From: Dasyornis broadbenti
Taxonomy: Eukaryota > Chordata > Aves > Passeriformes > Dasyornithidae
Assembly (NCBI GenBank): GCA_013397935.1
Contig: VZRN01005169.1
Coordinates: 1,336,584-1,400,583 of the forward strand
Length of the DNA stretch: 64,000 bases
Direction: 5' to 3'
Position 1 is the first letter of the stretch, and the number at the start of each line of letters is the position of its first letter. Both the position numbers and the translations under genes were made by a program. Of the stretch, positions 38,900 to 51,500 are shown piece by piece. The notes below the pieces were generated by a model. It was not told where the DNA came from and made no database searches. It worked only from the letters and a program-made list of their open reading frames with translations.

Positions 38900-40345
38900 T
38901 GATGAATTAAAGGCCTCTTCATTGAAAAGGCTGTCAGACTCCCTTGGGAGGCAGTACTGGAAGGCAAAGGAGTTCAGGAAGGTTGGATGTGCTTTTAAGA
39001 AGGCAATTTTAAAGGCACAGGAGAAGATGATCCCACATGCTGAAAAATGTGCCAGCAGGGAAGGAAACCAGCCTGGGTGAACAGGGAGCACTAGCTGGAA
39101 CTCAGGGGAAAAAAAGCGCACATGACCTTTAAAAGAACGGGCAGGTAACTCAGAAGGAACACAAGGGTATCAGGGTTATGCAGGGCTAAAGCTGAACTGG
39201 AACTTTATCTGGCTACTGTTGTAAAAGCAAAAAAAAAAAAAGTTTCTATAAATACCTTGGCAGCAACAGGAGGGCTGAGAAGAATCTCCATCCTTTATTG
39301 GATGCAGGAAGAAACATAGTGACAAAGGATGAGGAAGAGGCTGAGGTACTCAATGCCCTCTTTGCCTCAGTCCGTAATGGCAAGCCCAGTGCTACTCTGG
39401 GTACCCAGCTCCTGAGGCAGGGATGGGGAGCAGAAGGAAGGTCTCATAATCCAAGGGGAAATGGACAGTGAGCTGCTACAGCACTTGGACATGCACAAGT
39501 CCATGGGGCTGGTGGGATCCACCCACTGTTGCTATGGGAGATAGTGAAGTGCTCACTGAGCCACTTTCCATCATTTACCAGCAGTCCTGGCTAAGTGGGG
39601 AGGTCTGGGTTGTAAACTGGCAAATGTGATGCCCATCTACAAGAAGAGCTGGAAGCAAAATTCATGGAACTACAGGCTGGTCTGCCTGACCTCAGTGCCA
39701 GGGAAGGTCGTGGAGCATCCCCAGTGGCACCCCACAGCACATGCAGGACAACCAGGGAATCAGGCGCAGGGAGCAGGGGCTTGTGAAAGGCAGGTGCTGC
39801 CTGACCAACCTGATCTCCTTCTACAACCCACCTGGGGGATGAGGGGAAGGCTGTGGCTTCCTGGACTTCAGCAAAGCCTTTGACACCATGTCCCATGGCA
39901 CTCTTCTGGAAAAGCTGTCAGCCCATGTCTTGGACAGGTGCTGTCCTGGCTGGGTTAATCCTGTCTGGATGGCTGGGCCCAGGGAGTGGTGGGGAATGGT
40001 TCTCAACCCAGCTGGCATCCGGTCACCCTGGTAGTGTCCCCCAGGGCTCAGTGCTGGTGCCAGCCATGGTTAACAGCATTATGGATGACTTGGTCAAGAG
40101 GAGCAAGGGAGTTTGCAGGTGCCATGGGGTTGGGCAGCAATGTTGATCTGCAGGACAGCAGATCAGGAAGGCTCTGCAGAGAGATTGGGACAGGCTGGAT
40201 TGATGGGCCAAGAGAATGAGGTTCAACAATACCAAGTACCAGCTCCTGCCCCTGGGTCACAACAACCCCATGGATCACGCCAGGCTGGGGGATGAGTGGC
40301 TGGAAAAGTGGCCAGTGGACAGGGAGCTGGGAGTGCCAAGGATGG
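38900..40345 (+). repeat. CR1 LINE internal fragment with decayed reverse transcriptase
   Basis: A sense-oriented piece of CR1 ORF2, truncated at both ends. Visible landmarks: YWKAKEFRK near 38955; the TRP-like spacer leading to MPIYKKSWK near 39629; SLTSVPGKV-like text near 39695; LDFSKAFDT at 39861 (palm motif A); VPQGSVL at 40036; and RFNNTKYQLLPLGHNNPM near 40220. The reading frame shifts between these blocks. Where active CR1 has FADD, this copy reads FAGA (around 40112), so catalytic Asp residues are lost. The left limit could extend to about 38815. There is no CR1 3' UTR. Dead copy. Confidence 0.9.
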
Positions 40346-41649
40346 CAGAACTGCCTCAGGGTGCAGGCAGGGACCATGCTGCTCTCCCTGGGCTGAGCTC
40401 CCTACTCTAGAGCAATCCCCCTGGAGCAGGCCCTGCTGTGGCTGGCTTCCCTGGCTCCTGCTCTGCCAGGAGTGCCAATGCACAACCAGCTAAGGAAGGG
40501 CTGTGATTTTTACCTTGGTGGTTCAGCTACACAACACTTTGAGCTTGTTCAACAGAGCTATAAAGTTACTCTGCTCAGGCCCAAACAGGACTGTAAACCT
40601 GCCCAAGCTGCTGGGTTAAAACTACCCCCTCCCTTCAGCCTCCTGCCTTCCCTCATCCCTCTATGGATAACACTTTCTGAAGCTGTCTATTCTGAAGGTT
40701 GAAACCAAATTCCGTGTGTGTGTGTGTGTATAAAACAGGAGTCAAAACATCAAAAGCTTCTTCCCCAAGCTGCAGCCACTTGAAAGGCTGCAGATGCTGG
40801 GCAGCTCTGAGGCTTCACCTCCAGCATGGATGAGGCACTGGAACCTCCTTTAAGTTTCATTACAAGCTGAGACAACTTAAATTCTCTCCCTCCGGCTCCA
40901 GGCTGGAGCTGGACACAATTACAAAAGGCCACCTGCCCTGCCCTGGCTGAGACAAGTAGCTGAGCCCTGAGGCAGCCCTAGAAAGCTTGGAGACTGCTGC
41001 TCCTGCTGATGCTTTCTGGCTATCTCATCCAGCCTCAGGGATGAAAAAGTAGCTCAAGCAAATGGGAAATATTTCTTTTTTCTAGAGTGATTTCTATGCT
41101 CTCTTTTATGACCCATGATGTTTGGACAAATGCTCAACAACACCTGAACTTATAAAGAAATCCTTCACAAGACAGAAAGGCAGCAAACACAGATGCACGT
41201 ACTCAGAAGGGATGGGTAGGAATGTTCTCTGCCAGGGAACTTTGACCTGTGCAACAAGGAAGAAAAAGCCTTGGAAACAGAGCTGTTATTCTTCTTTCAC
41301 ATATAAAATATTCCTCTTGGAAATGTCATTTTAATAATGCAAAACATTGTGAGAGAGGGGCTTTTGTCTAATTCAAACCCTGTTCAGGATGAATTTCATT
41401 CCTTCAAGTACCATGATCACAGCTGCTGATGCCCAGCAGTGAGAACACATCTCTCTTGTCAGATATAACCTTTTTTTTTTTGTCCCTCCTCTGTCACCTG
41501 GCATGATAGGGTTGGGCTCTGGCTCACACACATCCACAGTTGCAAAATGAAAGTTATTAAATCAATATTAGCCATTAAGAAAAGGCACCTCCCTCCTCCA
41601 AGAAAGAGTCATGCTACTGGGTGGCAAAGAATACAATGGCACCTCCCAT
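40346..41649. other. Intergenic, short GT microsatellite
   Basis: A (GT)n run of about eight units sits at 40713-40729. Otherwise no recognised gene or transposon. Confidence 0.6.
40713..40729. repeat. (GT)n microsatellite
   Basis: Short perfect GT run followed by ataaaa. Confidence 0.9.
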
Positions 41650-41668
41650 CAGCCATCATTTCATTGAG

Positions 41669-41674
41669 TTTATT
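41669..41674 (-). promoter_or_regulatory. PROSER2: Distal AATAAA for PROSER2
   Basis: Plus-strand tttatt. On the minus strand it is followed by ctcaatgaaatgatggc, then a G/T-bearing stretch (gatgggaggtgccattgta), a reasonable cleavage context. Confidence 0.4.
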
Positions 41675-42713
41675 CTAGTTTAATAGATGATCTATCAGAT
41701 TTGTGCAAGACAGCTACCTCTAGCACAAAGAGGAAGAAAGTAAAATCACAGCAACATATACACACAAAACAAGATACACAAAATAGAGCTAAATTTATAT
41801 ACAGGTTATTAGCAGCTAGACTTAACTTCATTTAGTACATGGCTTTACTCACTACAGTTTTTAGGCACAGAGAAGAATTTATCTGCTATGATGAAGGGCC
41901 ACAATTAACACCTCGTTCCAAGTCCTCCCTGGGCAGAAACTGCTTTACCTAATGAAGATCTAACTCTCACTTCCTACCAGCTGAGGACACAGCCCTGCAA
42001 AAAGGATGAAAGAACATGATCCAGCTAATTCAGTGTACAGCAACTTTAGATATTAAACATCTGTGGGTTTTTTGTAAGTAGGGTGACATTACAGAGTTAT
42101 TGAACTGGACTGAATTTCAGTGAAACTGTCTGGATTTTTTGACCCCTGTTTGCTTAACATGGACTCTCAGCTGTAAACAACTCAAAGAAGAGCTGGCAAG
42201 AAATTATTAGATGTGGAGATTGCTTCGTACGCACTTCACATTCATAATGAAGAATTTGCTTTACCAGGATTTAAAAGCACAAAGGTCATGAAACATTTAA
42301 ATTTACTTAGCAGGTTATGTTAATAAATTATGATGCATCATCCACATGTCGGCCTCCATTCCAGTCTGCACTGCAGCACGTGCTTGGGTGTATTTTATGC
42401 GCTCCCTTGTCTTTCTGATTTAGGACTACAGACTCAGAGCGCAGCAGAACAAGCCTGTGCTTTACTTGCAGCACACAAGCAGCCTTTTCTGTTTCAGCAG
42501 CACCTCTCACGTTTGATTATGCATGCCCAAGTGCTCTGCCAGCCCAGGAATGGCCACATATTTTAATTACTGATTGCTTATGTATAGTAAGCCTGTCACA
42601 ATGAGGAACATGATCACTTACCCAGTGAAAAGGCTGAAAAGAATAACTACATAACAGAACCAGCCAGATACCATAACAAAACAATTAAAAATTTAAGCAG
42701 CAAGCAGATAATT

Positions 42714-42730
42714 TAAAAAAAAAAAAAAAA

Positions 42731-42776
<46 letters not shown>

Positions 42777-42818
42777 AACCAAAAAAAACCCCCCCAAAAA
42801 ACAAACCAAAAAAACCCT
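42714..42818. repeat. Long poly(A) tract followed by an A/C-rich tract
   Basis: About 60 bases of almost pure A broken by one T, then blocks such as ccaacc, a run of seven C, and caaacc set in A runs. Low-complexity sequence; the exact length is likely unreliable. No mobile-element body is recognisable to its left. Confidence 0.85.
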
Positions 42819-43007
42819 TAACTTATGAGGCAGGTTGAGAACGACACAAAGGTTTTTCCTTCATGACAGCTTTGTTTACAAGTACAGCTCAGCAAGTTTG
42901 AAATACTTATCACAAGAACTACAAACTTGTTTATCACAGTTACGTCAGAGCTCCTCACCAAAGGGTGTGTCAGTTTCTGCTGCAGCCACCCCTCCTCTTC
43001 TCCAAGG

Positions 43008-43013
43008 TTTATT
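43008..43013 (-). promoter_or_regulatory. PROSER2: Proximal AATAAA for PROSER2
   Basis: Plus-strand tttatt, 1.5 kb past the stop. A G-rich stretch lies downstream on the minus strand (aagaggaggggtggctg). Candidate only. Confidence 0.35.
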
Positions 43014-44519
43014 GCTCAGCTGCTTGGGAGGAGGAGTGGGTTGGTCCAGGCTTTAGAAAGTGCAGAGAATAAGTCAGTTTTTCCCTTTAGAAAAAAATCC
43101 AAAACACTGAGAAATCAAACATAGAGGAATAACAACAAAAAAATGGGGAGTTTGGCATTTGATTTTAAAGTGGCTATTCTTGATGTTTTCAGGTAATACA
43201 AAAACGGAAAATGTTTCAATGTGGAAGGCAGTTTTGCCATATTAAAAAAAAAATAATCATACTAACACACAAATATATTTTGGGACCATCTTTAACAGCT
43301 TGTCTATTGAACAAAGGCAATATATCACCAACTTGGACCATTCAGGAACAGTATGCTCTGGGATGCAGCTCTCCTGAAACTCCACTTAACCTGCAAGAAT
43401 TTTGGCTGTAATTTCTGTTATGCATTGGCAGGGCAGAATCAAATAAGGCTGTGAACAGAGGATTATTAGGGCTGTCAAACTACAGGAAGACAAAATAACA
43501 GTATTAGTAGTAACAGAATTTATAATTCGTATAGTACAGCTATTGTTCAAAAAGTAACAGTTCCTTCCCAGGAACCCCAACGTGAAAGACAAGACTTGTG
43601 ACATATGGATCTTTCTTTTGGTACAAAGTTAACTTGTTCCTATGGCTTCTCTGTTGTGAGATCCTCCCCGGGACAGAGCAGTTGGGGTCACAGATTGTCA
43701 GGAGACTCTTTGGCAGTCAGTGTGAAATCTGGTGCTCGGTGCATATCCTTGAGGCTTTCCTGGTGCCTTTCCCTGGACATGTGGGTTGCTCAGGCATGAC
43801 CAAGAAGCAGGTGGCTGGGAAGGGAGGGGAGACTTCAGGTTCAGCAGCAGAGTGAGGCAGTCACCCGTTCAAAGCTTGGGCTGCTCTGTCCAGGAGAAGG
43901 TCGAAGCAGGAACCACCCTGTGCACAGCTCTGAGTCAAGTGCAGAGTGAGGGAGCAGAAGACTCCACCACTTGCAGGGAACGAAACCAAGCCAGATAACA
44001 CAGACAACAAAAAGTCACAGAAGGGTGTCACACTGTCAGAAATTTCAGCTGTGACATCATCTTGAGCTCCCACGGACAGACAGACACATGGGACAGATAG
44101 ATGGAGCTCTTGGTTTTGGCTTCAGAAAAAGCAAAAGGAAGATTTGCCATTCAATTAATTCAGTTTGCTATGTACAACAATACTGCACTGTACACTTCAT
44201 TAACTTCATACACTTCATGATGCCTGCTACAGTCCAGCATTAATTAAATAAAATTCCTTAGTCACAAAGAGCAACAGATGAGTATCTCTGCAGGAAGGAG
44301 AGCCAAAACCCACTGCTGTACATGACCCTACGTGGTGCCAGTCCTTCTGGGATAAACACAAGTTGCCATTTCACAGTGTCTAGTACCTCCTCGGCTTGCC
44401 TGAAGCAGAGAACTTCCCCTTTTCTCTTCCAATCCGCTTGATCCCAATCCTGTTGGGACTGTTCTAGCACAAAGCCATGCTATGACTTTCCCCCCACTGC
44501 CAGAACGTTTCCATCCCAG

Positions 44520-45505
44520 TTATGCAGTCTCTTTCAGGAGTCCCAGTTTCCGCAGTGCCTCTCTCCTGGCTTCTTCAGTTGAGCCACGGCCGGAGAACTT
44601 CACCGTTATCCCTTGGGATCGAAATCCTGAAGGTCTAGGCAGTGAACCCGACCTCCTCCTCATGTCCAGGCTTACACCAGGTTGTTTATAATCATTACAA
44701 CTTTTTTCTGTGTTCTGCTGTGTGCTGCTGACTTTGTTAGCAGCAAGAGCCACCTCTGGCTTGATTGTTACAGTTTTGCCCATAGGAAGGAAAGGGCTGG
44801 GCTCACTTTTTAAAATCTCATGGATGTTTTGATATCCATTGGTAACAGCATCTGCCTGCTTGGTCTGCACATCAGGCTGCTGAGTGCTGGGGGCATGGTC
44901 CACTTGGTCCTGAGCTGGCTTTCCCTTAACTAGGCCAAGTTTTGTCAGGGCCTCATAGCGTGTTTGCTCAGAGGAAAGATCCCGTAAGGAAGAACTTCTG
45001 TTACGTGACAAGAAATCGTTTTTGTGCAGCTTCTCCTCCAGTTCAGCTGCCAGAAGAGCTCCCCCATTGATGTTGGCCAGCACCTGAGCCCGCCGCTCCT
45101 GGACATTAACCGCTGCTTTGGAAATCGTCTCACTGAACTCCTTGCCACTGACGTTTGTTATGTTGATGTTGCTTGGGAACCGGTGCAGTCTGGGGGTGGG
45201 GGCAGGAGGGTGCTTGAGTGCTGCAGAATAATCACCGTTGGCTACTGGGGCTTTCTTCCTGTCGGAATTCCCTTCCTTGAGGGCGCTGGGGAAGCGTGCC
45301 CGGGTCTCTGCCTGCTGCTCACAGATCTTCTGGGCCATGATGAGAGGAGTGGGGATAGAACGGAGCAGCTTCGGATGCTGCACTGGAGGAGGGGGTGGAG
45401 CAGGAAGTGTCTCAGACACCATCGGTGGTGGTGCAGGAGGGTGTGGGGGAAGGTCAGCAGGTACAGCTGGCTGAGGGCTCTCAGCTCTCCGAGTGGCATC
45501 CACCA
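44520..45505 (-). CDS. PROSER2: PROSER2 last coding exon
   Basis: Acceptor gctttgccttttag precedes the exon. The split codon gives VVDATRRAESPQP and the frame runs 328 codons to TAA at 44522-44520. It carries the proline-rich segment and both EAL-x-KLGL-x-K copies. The frame stays open a further 55 bases upstream of the acceptor, which is intron. Confidence 0.93.
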
Positions 45506-48500
45506 CTAAAAGGCAAAGCAGCAGAGATGTCATTAACTCTTCACACTGAGCAGAATGCAAAATGTGAAAGCAGAATGCATTCCTCCCCTCTCCCTACCTT
45601 TCTAACTCAAACTCAGCCCACATAGCCAGAAGAAACTATAACTGAACTCCCAGCAATGGCATCTCATAGGCAATGCTATAGCTCAAATCACCATGTCTAC
45701 AGTGTGCTCACTACCATAGCCCTCTCTCTGCCTCTCATTCACAGTCTGCGTGTTGTTTCACTGTGCTTCAATGGCTGCTCTTTTATAAGAGTTTTGCAGC
45801 TCTTATTTTTTATTAAAACAGCCAGGAGAGGACACATTACATCCCACTGTGTGTACTAGCTGATAAATTCATTCTCCAAACACAGAGAGAACACTCTACA
45901 GGGTGACAAAAACAACACGCCATATGCTATCTTGTCACAAACTCACGGATAGGATCGTGTGCCTTTCAGTCCCACACAAAGTAACACTGAAAACAATCTG
46001 CTATCTTAAAATTCTTGGAGAAAATCTTAAGAAGTCTTAGAAAGAAACAGCAAAAATAGATTGGTGAATACTGTCTGCCTTGTTGCAATGACTGTGCACA
46101 ACAGTGACAACTCAGTATCCAGCTAGAGGACTGAGATAGCAGACCAACAACTTCAACAGATGCATGACCCCTGAGAGGGAAAAGGAAAAATTAGAAAAAA
46201 AGTTACAGTACTAGCAAGACTTTCAAAAACCCTAAGGCAAATTAAAATCCCACTACTTAGAGCTCTTGATGTGTAACAAATTTATCTGGAGGTAGTAAGG
46301 AAGGCACAGAATTTATTTAGCTGTTTCTAAGGAGAACTGGAATAGGTCAGGGCTAGATCAAAGGGAAAACCCACAGCTGCAAGAAACTCAGCTACCTGGT
46401 TCTGTGTCTCTGCTGGGAGGGCCTTCATGGTCACTGCTCTCAGGTGTTGACTGTACTAAGTCAATGATATCTTCAGTCTCTGAATGACTGGACACATTTT
46501 CTTCTGTTGACCTTGGGGACTGACAGTGGATGCCACTGTCACGTAGGGCCATCTCCTCCAAGTCATCTTCTAAGGCATCTATGGTTTCCTCAAAGAACAT
46601 GAGAACATCCTGTTCTTCATGAGTTAAGTATTTCAAACTTTCATCATCCTATGGGGAACAAAAAAAGAAAAACCAAACCAGAAAGATTAACACCTTCTCA
46701 AAGAGACATTTAAACACTACAGTGCAAGAGGACAAAAAAAAAAAAAAAAGGTTAAAAAACCAAAACAGCAGCAGCTGGTATTAAGCCTGTTAAAGTGCCC
46801 AACTTCAGTTTAGCAGACAAGACTCCATTTGAATTGGACAGACCAAATTACTAAAAGATCATAAAAGCATCTGGAAAAAAACAAAGGCAATCCCCACACA
46901 CACCTGTGCCTTTGCAGGGGTGAGGATGTTAGGATGGCTTCTTCAGGGACAAGGCTTGGGCAGCAGCAGGGGAGGGAAAGGGTGCACTCAGGACAGTCCC
47001 AGAAACAAGCTGATTCCCCTTTTGCTCTAATCCAAAGGGTGACTTGGTTCTAGAGGCAAAGCTAGAGCTGAGAAGTGTCTCTGCCACTACAAACTATGAT
47101 CCAGAGTTACTTGTTAGACTACAAAATAGTAATAGTAAGGAGAGAGAAAGTTTCTAAAGATTTTACTTTCGAGTTATAGAAAGAAAAACCCAAGAATAAA
47201 TATGAAGATGTGTTCCCTAGCCATATAGTGCCTTAGGCTATTTTCTTCAGCAGGAAACAATCCTGTAGACCACAGAAGTGATAAATAATCACTTGGATTA
47301 TCCAGTCTTCATTTTCTCTGAGTCACTGCTCTTGATTAACTTGATTAACACATTATCACTATGAGAAGCTGGGCAGCAATGTACTAACTCTTGTCCCTTC
47401 ACCCTGGGAAACACTCACTTTTCCAGAAGCTTGGATATGACAAAGAATGATTAAGAAAGGCACTACATAAAGACAATGGATACAGGAAAGACCTTTCCCA
47501 AGAGAACTGTGTAAGTTCTGGAATGTAAGTATAAATTGTTGAAAAGCAAGTGAGGTTTTCCTTTTTCTGGATTGAACTTCTCCCCTGCCAAGCATATACT
47601 GGAAACTTTGCTGTCAGTAACTCAACAAGAAGCAGCAAGGACATCTCATTGCACGTGCAGACAGGGTAAAAAGGCTACTTCTCAGTGGAGGGCTGGGAGA
47701 ATTTACATAAATACATAAAGGTATGCGCTACAAATATCCAAGAGGTAGCCACATTCTTGCTAGGGCAGCACAACTTGCTTCAAACTCACCGTGCCTGTTC
47801 AGATCATCTTACATTAGATTAGTAAAAAAAAACCTGTGTGCAGCTCTACCTGTTAACTCCTTGCACAAACAAAGCTTTTATCCCCATACTCAGCATTAAA
47901 AATAGGAACAACGTAGCTCTGTAGGAAAGTAATGCCTATAGATTAAGAAATATAATGTGCTGCATTGTACCCAGTGGCAGTCTGTCTCCAAGCACACAAT
48001 GCCACAGATGAGAAAATAAATGCTTTGGGGCTCTTAGCTGCCTTCTCCTATGTGGCCAATAAAACATTTGGTGGGTGGGAAAGATATACAGAGGTATGGG
48101 TATTTCTAACTTAGTCTTACTATCCATAGTGTACTGTCAGAATAAGTAACTTATTCCAGCTTGCAGCAAAACTGCTACAAAAGCTAAAACTTGGATGCCA
48201 TTTGCCATTGCCTGTTTAAAAGATGAACTTCAAAAGCTGACATATTCCACAGCTTGCACCCACCAGTTTCAAAGGCCAAAGAAAGTTTTACAGCTGCACT
48301 TGAAAAGCAAGAGACAGACAAGCATTCCTTTTTTGTTTTTTGGTTGGTTTTTTTTCTTCCCTTAATGGATGTTGCAATCTCCTTCCTCCCCACCCAAACA
48401 CTCATAGGGCTGCTATGTCTAGTAGGCGAGAGAATGACAGGAAAGGAGCCCTTGTTAGGTAGCCCTGAGCTGGAGCTGAACAGGAGTCCAAGAACCTTTT

Positions 48501-51500
48501 GTTGAGGGTGAGCTCATTGCAAGAGCCAGACTTACATAGGCAAAGGGAAAGAAGAGGTGGTTGTGTTTAAGAAGTTCATAGTGGCAGCAAATCCAGAGTG
48601 TGGTACAGGAGTTACGACACTGTGCACCTAAAAAAAACTGCTCCCACGTGAGCTTAACTTGTTTGATCAAGGGCTGAGCAAAGAATAAAACAAGTAAGCA
48701 AAGTCTTCCAGAAGCACTTCCTTCCATCCTTTTCTGTGCTGTAAGACTGAGCATTTTTCCATGCCAGGTAAGATCTGCAGGAGAGCTTTGCCTGATTTAA
48801 CCCATCCCTCATGGATCTTGCTGAAATGAGCAGTGTCCCTTTACATGAAGGATCTAAACTGAGTAACCATCCCTTTGTAAACACATTTGTAATAAATAGC
48901 ATACCAAGATGTGAAAGGCCATCCTCATCTCTGTTAGCACTTCAATCTGTTTCCTCATGCAGTTTCCCTTCAAGATGATCAATGTCACATTTCATCAGGA
49001 AAAGAAAAAAAGAAAACCAAAACCAACTGCTCTGGAGAACGGGCAGTGTTAGGTCAGGGCACTGTGCTGAGATGCCTGAGGGAGTTTCTATCCAGACTGG
49101 ATGCCTTGCAAGGCATGTTTCAGTTTGCCAGCCAAGGAAACAATCTCATTTTAGACACACAATCATAGTGGAAAAAAAACCTACTCAGGCTGGTCAAACC
49201 AAAGGAGCCCAGAGATGTAAAGCAAGCAGTAACTTGCTTTATTCCCACCCGCATTACTTGTATTATAGTAAAGCTTTCAGAAAGATGGGAAGAAGTTTTG
49301 TAACTTAACAGGTGCCAGTTTTAATTGAGGTTACCAAGTCTATTTGCAATTAGTTCATTTTCCATATAGTCCAAGTACTGGAACAGTTTGTATTCTTTCC
49401 AGGCTGGTTTTCCAGACCTCCTTTCTTCTTGATGAATCTGGGTTTTTTAAATAGTCAAAGGAAAGTCTTTTTAGCTACTTGAGTTATTCACCTCATAGTT
49501 TCCATCTCCTCCCCACTCTTGATACATAAACACACCTCCTAAAACTAAATCTCACATACACCTAACACTACAGACTTTAAAACTACTGTCAAAAGACAGC
49601 CTGAATTTGAAACTTGAAAATTATGCCTCCGCTTAAAATTAAATTAAATTAGGAGGATTAAAAAGACTGCTTGGATAGAAAAAATTTGGGATGCAATGCA
49701 CTGAAATAGCTGAGTATGCTCAGCTGGCTTTAATATTTTAGATCTCTGTGCAGCCAAACATTTCCTGCTTACACCAAACAGGAAAGAGTCTGTGTTATAA
49801 CAGTGTTTGGTATAAAAGAGGGAAAAGAAAAAAAAGAAATAAGAGAAAGAAAAGAATAGAATGTTTCACAGAAAAGACTCCTTGATTCCTTCCCTACCTG
49901 TTCAAGACAATGACTTAATATCCAGAGGCCCACAATTTTTCATATCCATCTGAAGAAATTCTGAACATCAAATCCAGATCTAAAATCCTAAGACCAGCAC
50001 AGCTTCGACAGAAACAGAACCGCAAAGGAAATCCCAAGACATCTACACTACTTAGGGGAAAAAAAAAAAAGAAAAAAATTCTAAAAACTGCTAAGGAACT
50101 AAACTTCAATTAGCAAAATACCAGGAGAACACCAGATTCAACTGATTTATCAATAATTTGACAGCACCAAAGAATTAATAGGCACAATTTCATGGGTCAG
50201 AAGTGACTGGATGCTTCTCAAAAGAACCACGAAGGGAGCAAACTATTCTAATATGTAGTACAAAGGCCAGTGTAGCACCACTTGGTCCACAGTCTGTTAA
50301 TAACAAGGCAGTTCTACTTGTTAGAAGGAGTGAAAAGGAAAGCCCTGCATGCAGGAACTGTATCAGAACAGGTATAAAAGCTTTAGCACAGAAAAAGAAG
50401 TCAAGTACCTCTGACTAGTTTTACAGAAAAGGGAAACAATGGATTGTATTGCTGTGTTACTTAAGCTGGAAGCAAGTGAATTTCAGCTAAGAACATAAAC
50501 TACTACACAGGATCCATATAGCTCAGCAGCCCTCAGCAACTATGAACACACAGGACAATGGAGAGAGGTTGGGGGACGTTGCTGTATATTGGATGGAGAT
50601 ATATTTCTCTCCCTTAAATCCTTCTGGTTTCCAGCAATACACGGCTTAAGGACTTCCCAGATGCATCTGTGTATTTAACAGCCCTTAATGAGCCTTTCTA
50701 GCATGAATTCGTCACATTGTTTGAGCCATGGAAATGACTGGCATTCACAGCATTCTGTGGCAGGGAGTTCCAGAGCGTAATTGTGTGCCATGTCAAAAAG
50801 TGCTTCCTCTATAACCCACTATCTGATGGCTTTGATAATACCTTTTCATTTGGTGAAGAAGACTATAATATTGAATGTTGTTTTCTTCAGTTTATGAGCA
50901 TAATTGTAGCCGTGTGCTTCATAACAGTGAGCAAAGCATATAATCAATAGATACCAAGTGAGGAAACAAATTACCTACTAGTACTTAAAAGCTGAATGAG
51001 ATGAGCTAAAGTCATAAACTGACTAAATTACTTCTAACCTACTTTAAAAGAAAGCAAGCTGAATATCTACATAAACTCTGAAGACACCTCTATGATAAAC
51101 AAAGTTAGGCTGATCAGTTTACAGAAATTAAAGGAAAAAGAAATTGTATTAGAACAACACTGAGAAAAACGAGGAGACATTTCAGGCAAAAGCCACTAAA
51201 TAATTTTCACCAAAAATTAAAATAATTTCACACCAAGCTCATTTCTCATGAGATGGTTATTGACTTGGCCAATAGGTGCAAGCACAAGATATCACATACC
51301 TTGATTTGAAGCCTTTATGACATGGCCCCCAAAAATGCACTCACAGATGAACAAAAAATGATGCTGAAATGAAGATAGTGCAAGGTACCTGTGCAATTCT
51401 GTCAGTTTAAGTGACATAAAGAGGGAAAAAATCTGCTGTTCAGGGATGCAGATCTCATTCTGGGATATATTAACCAGGGTGATGACATGACAGCACATCC

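Larger units (their letters stand above)
41650..44519 (-). other. PROSER2: Candidate PROSER2 3' UTR
   Basis: Sequence after the PROSER2 stop down to the more distal of two AATAAA signals. No coding exon is seen in it on the minus strand. It includes the A/C-rich tract at 42714-42818, which would be U/G-rich in the transcript. The end point is inferred and the true UTR may stop at the proximal signal. Confidence 0.4.

Noticed and set aside
38645..39121. 158-codon minus-strand open frame
   Set aside because: Overlaps and runs antisense to the CR1 LINE fragment; no recognisable protein.
45024..45509. 161-codon plus-strand open frame
   Set aside because: Lies wholly antisense to the last PROSER2 coding exon; it is a by-product of that exon's composition.
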